DNA of 64,000 nt from NCBI RefSeq assembly GCF_023343835.1, contig NC_064442.1:17904501-17968500 (forward strand), read 5' to 3'. The translations under genes were made by a program, and so were the position numbers. This DNA is from Lagopus muta. Taxonomy: Eukaryota; Chordata; Aves; Galliformes; Phasianidae. Numbering within the stretch: position 1 is the first letter of the stretch; each line of letters opens with the position of its first letter. The notes under the pieces were generated by a model that was not told where the DNA came from, ran no database searches, and saw only the letters and a list, made by a program, of their open reading frames with translations. This document shows positions 60,655 through 64,000 of the stretch, one piece after another.

Positions 60655-60735
60655 GGTTAGTGGGCAGGGTGGTGATGGGCTGGTGGTTAGACGAGATGAT
60701 CCCAGTGGTCATTCCAACCTTAATGATTCTATGAC
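60655..60735 (+). repeat. CR1 3'-tail fragment
   Basis: GGTGATGGGCTGGTGG, GATGATCCCAGTGG and TCATTCCAACCTTAATGATTC with a terminal CTATGA are the CR1 3' terminus in plus orientation. Confidence 0.75.
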
Positions 60736-61468
60736 AAGATGATCTCCAAAGATCACATCTCCTTGCCTCTCCACATTCAGGACCAAGCCAGGCTTTCCTC
60801 TTCCTTCAGCCACGGGAGCAGCTGTGTTGCAGTGGGAAGAGTGGCTGATTTCTGCCTCTGGGGGAAGAAAAACTGCTCCCCACCATGGAGCATGGCTCTC
60901 TGATTTTATCTTCCAGGGCACTGGAGCTGGTGGGACTTTCTCTGGACCCCAAGCCTGAAGGTACAATGGGGTGCACAAGAAAGCAGGTGAGGGTGGAGTT
61001 TGTCCCTGGGTTGAGGCAGAGCAAAGCAGTCACGGTGATAACCACATCCTGCACACCGAGGGCTGCTTGGGACAAGTGGGGGTTGGGGGCACCGACCTCA
61101 ATCCCAGCTCTCCTTCAGCTCCCTGCACCCCTCACCAGCATCTGGCACACTGGGAGACCCCACGGCAACCCAATCCCTTCTGTTTTAATTAAAACCCTCC
61201 TGGAAACGAGGGAAGTCTCGGAAAATGAGGCAGAACCAACGAGGTGTTTTAGGAGCCGGCACACGGCATGCGAGGGTCAGGGTTGAATGTCCTCAGGGAG
61301 CAGCACCAGGCACAGCAGTGCGGGTCCCGAAGCAGCGATGCTCTCCGGAGCCTTTTTGTCCCCTGTGAGTCGCCTTTGGGACGTGATCGCCCTCGTGTGG
61401 CATCTGCCACATCTCTGCTCTGCATGAACGGAACCTTTCCCTGAAAGGCTGAGCTCCTGCTCCGAGCG

Positions 61469-61572
61469 TTTGGGGGATGCTCATGCGGGGGATGCTCATG
61501 TAGAGGATGCTCATCAGGAGGATGCTCATTCGGGGAAGGGGATGCTCACTTGGGGGATGCTCATTTGGAGAG
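61469..61572 (+). repeat. 15-bp minisatellite
   Basis: About six copies of a 15-bp unit around GGGGATGCTCAT, the fifth interrupted by a short insertion. Because 15 is divisible by three, the array is open in several frames (GDAH-type peptide repeats), which does not make it coding. Confidence 0.8.
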
Positions 61573-62429
61573 GGAGCTTTGTATCCCCACCGCCCTGGAG
61601 CTTGCAGTGCTGCAGGACCGCATCCACCTGCCTTCGTGTTCAGCTCAGCATGCAGGTGCGCTGCTTCGCTCGCAGCATTTCTGCCCTGGGGAGGCTGCAC
61701 GGGTTGGTGCCCGCATCCGCGCTTTGCTGCAAGCAGAGCTGCTCTCATTTCCTCCCAGCATCGCTCTGAGTGAGACAGAGCGTGGAGTAGGGATGAACAC
61801 GAGCAGGGCCAGCCTGCAACCCAGCATCCTTCGGGGCACTGAGCTCCATGCGGAGAGCTCCATAGCAATCCTCCCGACGCATTCAGCACCATCTGGGCTG
61901 CTGGAGCTGTTGGCACCGAGCTCCCATCGGTGTCACCCGCATGGTCCCCTGCGCTGGGGGGCGGGGGGAGATGCAGGCACTGTGCCGGGCTTCCTGCTTC
62001 GCCCTACATGGGCTGCACGCAGCGCAGGGCAGGAAGTGACAGCGGCTCTGCCCGCGAGCAGGCAGTGCTTGAGAGCTCGGGGCATGGCGGCACGGTGCTG
62101 GGGGCCATGGGAGCAGGGTGCCCACCTCCCTGCGTGCAGAACCCCCACAGCTGGGTGGGCTCCTGCAGTCACAGAATTGAACTGGAAGGGAATCACTCCC
62201 TCCCCCCCCCCTCCCCCCCTCCCCGGCCAAAACACACAGAGAGACACCCGTAGCACATCAGGCGCTCAAAGCCACCCAGCCTGACCGTGGTGTCTACAGG
62301 TACGGGGCACCACCGCCTCTCTGGGCATCCCGTGCCAAGCTCTTCGGTGTACAAAACTCCTCGCACCCAACCCAAATCTCCCCTCCCGCACTCCGAACCC
62401 ATCTCCCCATCCCGCATCTCCCCGCACCC

Positions 62430-62877
62430 TTAAAGCCGCCTCTCTCCCTTCTCCCCACCAGGGGGCGCCGCGGAGCCGCACGGCGCAGGCGCGCTGTTCG
62501 GGGCGCTCCGATTCCGGCCGCCGCTTCCTTCCAGCAGGCCCCGGCCGCGCCGGCCCGCGCTCCCCGCTCCCCGCTCCCTCCTCCCCCTTCCCCCGCACCG
62601 CCCGGTCCCGCTCTCTCCCCGCATCCCGGGCCGCGGCCGCTCCGTTCCCTTTTCCCCCCGTCCCGACGCGGCTCCTCCGGCTGCGAGCGGCCGCGGCCGC
62701 CTCTTCCTCGGGGCTGGGAGCCGCCGGGCTGCCGCTCGCCTTCCTCCGCCCCTTCCGTCCCCCCCTCCGCCTTCCCTCCCCCCCACCCCCCCACCTCGAG
62801 CACGGAGGCCCCCGGCGGCGCCGCATGGAGTACCCGGCGGCGGGCTGAGCCCTGCCTGCCCGCGGCCCCTCGGGGAG
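62430..62877 (+). promoter_or_regulatory. CSK: CpG-island promoter and non-coding exon 1, probably CSK
   Basis: Very GC- and CpG-rich sequence ends at a strong donor (GGGGAG before GTGAGT) at 62878. A seven-codon upstream ORF (ATG 62825 to TGA 62848, MEYPAAG) lies near the exon end. CSK, the kinase that phosphorylates the inhibitory tail tyrosine of Src-family kinases, is the next gene in this orientation in mammals. No CSK coding exon is in the window, so the identity rests on synteny alone. Confidence 0.5.
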
Positions 62878-62892
62878 GTGAGTACCGGGAAA

Positions 62893-62893
<1 letters not shown>

Positions 62894-62924
<31 letters not shown>
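62894..62924 (+). repeat. G31 homopolymer
   Basis: Uninterrupted run of 31 G, then A and six more G, 16 bp after the donor of the inferred CSK exon 1. Its length is prone to sequencing error. Confidence 0.85.
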
Positions 62925-62925
<1 letters not shown>

Positions 62926-63136
62926 GGGGGGAAAGCTGCGGGACACCGCTGTCAGCCGGCCCGAAAAAGCTGCGGGGAGACGGAGGGGTCGGGCAGCTCT
63001 TCCTCGAGGGGGTGGAAGAGCGCTGAGCTCGGCCGGACGGGTCTGCGCCGGTAGTGGTAACGGAGGGGATGCTTTGTTCCCTTTGGGGCTGTGGTCCTTG
63101 GACCCGTAGTGGAGAGAGCGTCCCAAAGGGCCTCCG

Positions 63137-63770
63137 GTGGAGATTTGCCCACTGGGGGTGGAGATCTGTCTGTTGGAGATGGAGATCTGTCCATTGGGGA
63201 TGGAGATCTGTCCATTGGGCACGGAGATCTGTCTATTGGGGATGGAGATCTATCCATTGGGGATGGAGATCTGTCCATTGGGCATGGAGATCTGTCCATT
63301 GGGGATGGAGATCTGTCCATTGGGGATGGAGATCTGTCCATTGGGCACGGAGATCTGTCTATTGGGGATGGAGATCTATCCATTGGGGATGGAGATCTGT
63401 CCATTGGGCATGGAGATCTGTCTATTGGGGATGGAGATCTGTCCATTGGGGATGGAGATCTGCCCACTGGGGATTGAGATCTGTCCGCTGGGGAGGCAGG
63501 GGTTGGAGGTGCATCCACTGGAAATGGAGATGTGCCCATTGGGAACAGGAGGTGTGTCCATTGGGGATGGGAGATCTGTCCGTTGGGGATGGGAGGTGTG
63601 TCTGTTTGGGGAGAGGAGGTGCATCCATTGGGGACAGGAGGTCCATCCACTGGGGATGGAGATTTGTCCATTGGGGGTGGAGATCTGTCCACTGGGGACG
63701 GTAGGTGCATCCACTGGGAATGGGAGATGCATCCACTGGGGACAGAAGTCTGTTGGGGATGGAGTTTGAA
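63137..63770 (+). repeat. 21-bp minisatellite with higher-order structure
   Basis: The unit ATTGGGGATGGAGATCTGTCC (21 bases, positions vary) repeats about 16 times with few changes in 63137-63480. It then continues in a decayed, length-variable form to about 63770. Within the regular part, variants recur every three units (63 bp) and every six units (126 bp; for example the GGGCACGG variant at 63217 and 63343). Nearly every unit carries AGATCT. All frames stay open because 21 is a multiple of three. Confidence 0.95.
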
Positions 63771-64000
63771 GATGGGGCCCCCAGCAGAGGTCAACGGCAG
63801 TGATGCATCACAAGCAGGATGTCAACCCATGGTTCTCCTCCCACATTCACCCATTCCTTTCGGGGCGCACAGAGCCCACGTGCTGCTCCCCAGGAAGGCA
63901 CTGACACCCTTCAGGGCACGGGAAGCAGACCCAAAGGATGTGGCCTTGGGACATGGTGTGGTGGCCGTGGGTTGGCGGTCACAGTTGGTCGTCGTGGAAG
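63771..64000 (+). other. Inferred CSK first-intron sequence at window end
   Basis: No exon, repeat or regulatory motif is recognised in these last 230 bases; they are assigned to the first intron only because no acceptor with coding sequence is seen. Confidence 0.4.

Larger units (their letters stand above)
57700..62400. other. Intergenic space between CYP1A5 and the CSK CpG island
   Basis: No exon of a known gene is seen. The stretch 59300-60050 contains several GATA-type motifs and A/T-rich, non-repetitive sequence and may be regulatory. Two short CR1 fragments lie head to head at 60366-60735, and a 15-bp minisatellite at 61469-61572. The long open frames near 61293-62284 come from GC-rich composition and have no family resemblance. 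Confidence 0.65.

Noticed and set aside
61550-62284. 244-codon plus-strand open frame before CSK
   Set aside because: Starts in the 15-bp minisatellite and has no recognisable protein features.
62266-63222. 318-codon minus-strand open frame over the CSK CpG island
   Set aside because: Explained by GC-rich sequence with few stops, a G31 tract and the start of the minisatellite.
62952-63794. 280-codon minus frame and several plus frames with seven-residue repeats
   Set aside because: A 21-bp repeat is a multiple of three and stays open in every frame; no start context, splicing or domain supports translation.
1-64000. Search for CRISPR arrays, operons, phage-like genes or tRNA genes
   Set aside because: The window is spliced vertebrate DNA; no regularly spaced palindromic repeats, bacterial gene clusters or tRNA-like A/B boxes with cloverleaf potential were recognised by eye.

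Overview
The window is nuclear DNA of a galliform (chicken-like) bird. Evidence: spliced vertebrate genes with canonical exon phases, many chicken-type CR1 retroposon fragments ending in ATTCTATG-like tails, and two CYP1A proteins whose predicted lengths (530 and 528 residues) and N-termini match avian CYP1A4 and CYP1A5. Gene order and orientation equal the human 15q24 block ARID3B(+), CLK3(+), EDC3(-), CYP1A1(-), CYP1A2(+), CSK(+), so this is a conserved syntenic segment. I cannot name the species from sequence alone.

Layout. 1-5505 is intron. 5506-10166 holds the last five coding exons of ARID3B (ARID and REKLES domains), followed by a 3.2 kb 3'UTR to a poly(A) signal at 13352. A CpG-rich promoter near 13.4-13.8 kb starts CLK3, whose 12 coding exons (14029-21849) give a complete 490-residue LAMMER kinase. 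22.0-26.7 kb is the tail-to-tail space between CLK3 and EDC3, with an old antisense CR1 copy. EDC3 runs leftward from a CpG promoter near 48.3 kb to its stop at 26675 (506 residues). CYP1A4 (minus, 49612-52629) and CYP1A5 (plus, 55020-57599) are head to head around a 1.9 kb intergenic region with TATA boxes at both ends and several AhR/XRE motifs. 57.7-62.4 kb is intergenic. A CpG island at 62.4-62.9 kb is inferred to be the non-coding first exon of CSK; the window ends in its first intron, which starts with a G31 run and a 21-bp minisatellite.

Functionally these are unrelated housekeeping and regulatory genes (chromatin binding, splicing kinase, mRNA decapping, xenobiotic metabolism, Src-family control). 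The only functional pair is CYP1A4/CYP1A5. I see no new multi-gene system. The most informative signals are gene-conversion mosaics between the two CYP1A genes that skip a substrate-recognition segment, a GC-AG intron in CYP1A5, a repeated XRE module between them, a let-7 seed-site series in the ARID3B 3'UTR, a probable frame-shifting alternative exon in CLK3, and a higher-order minisatellite in the CSK intron.
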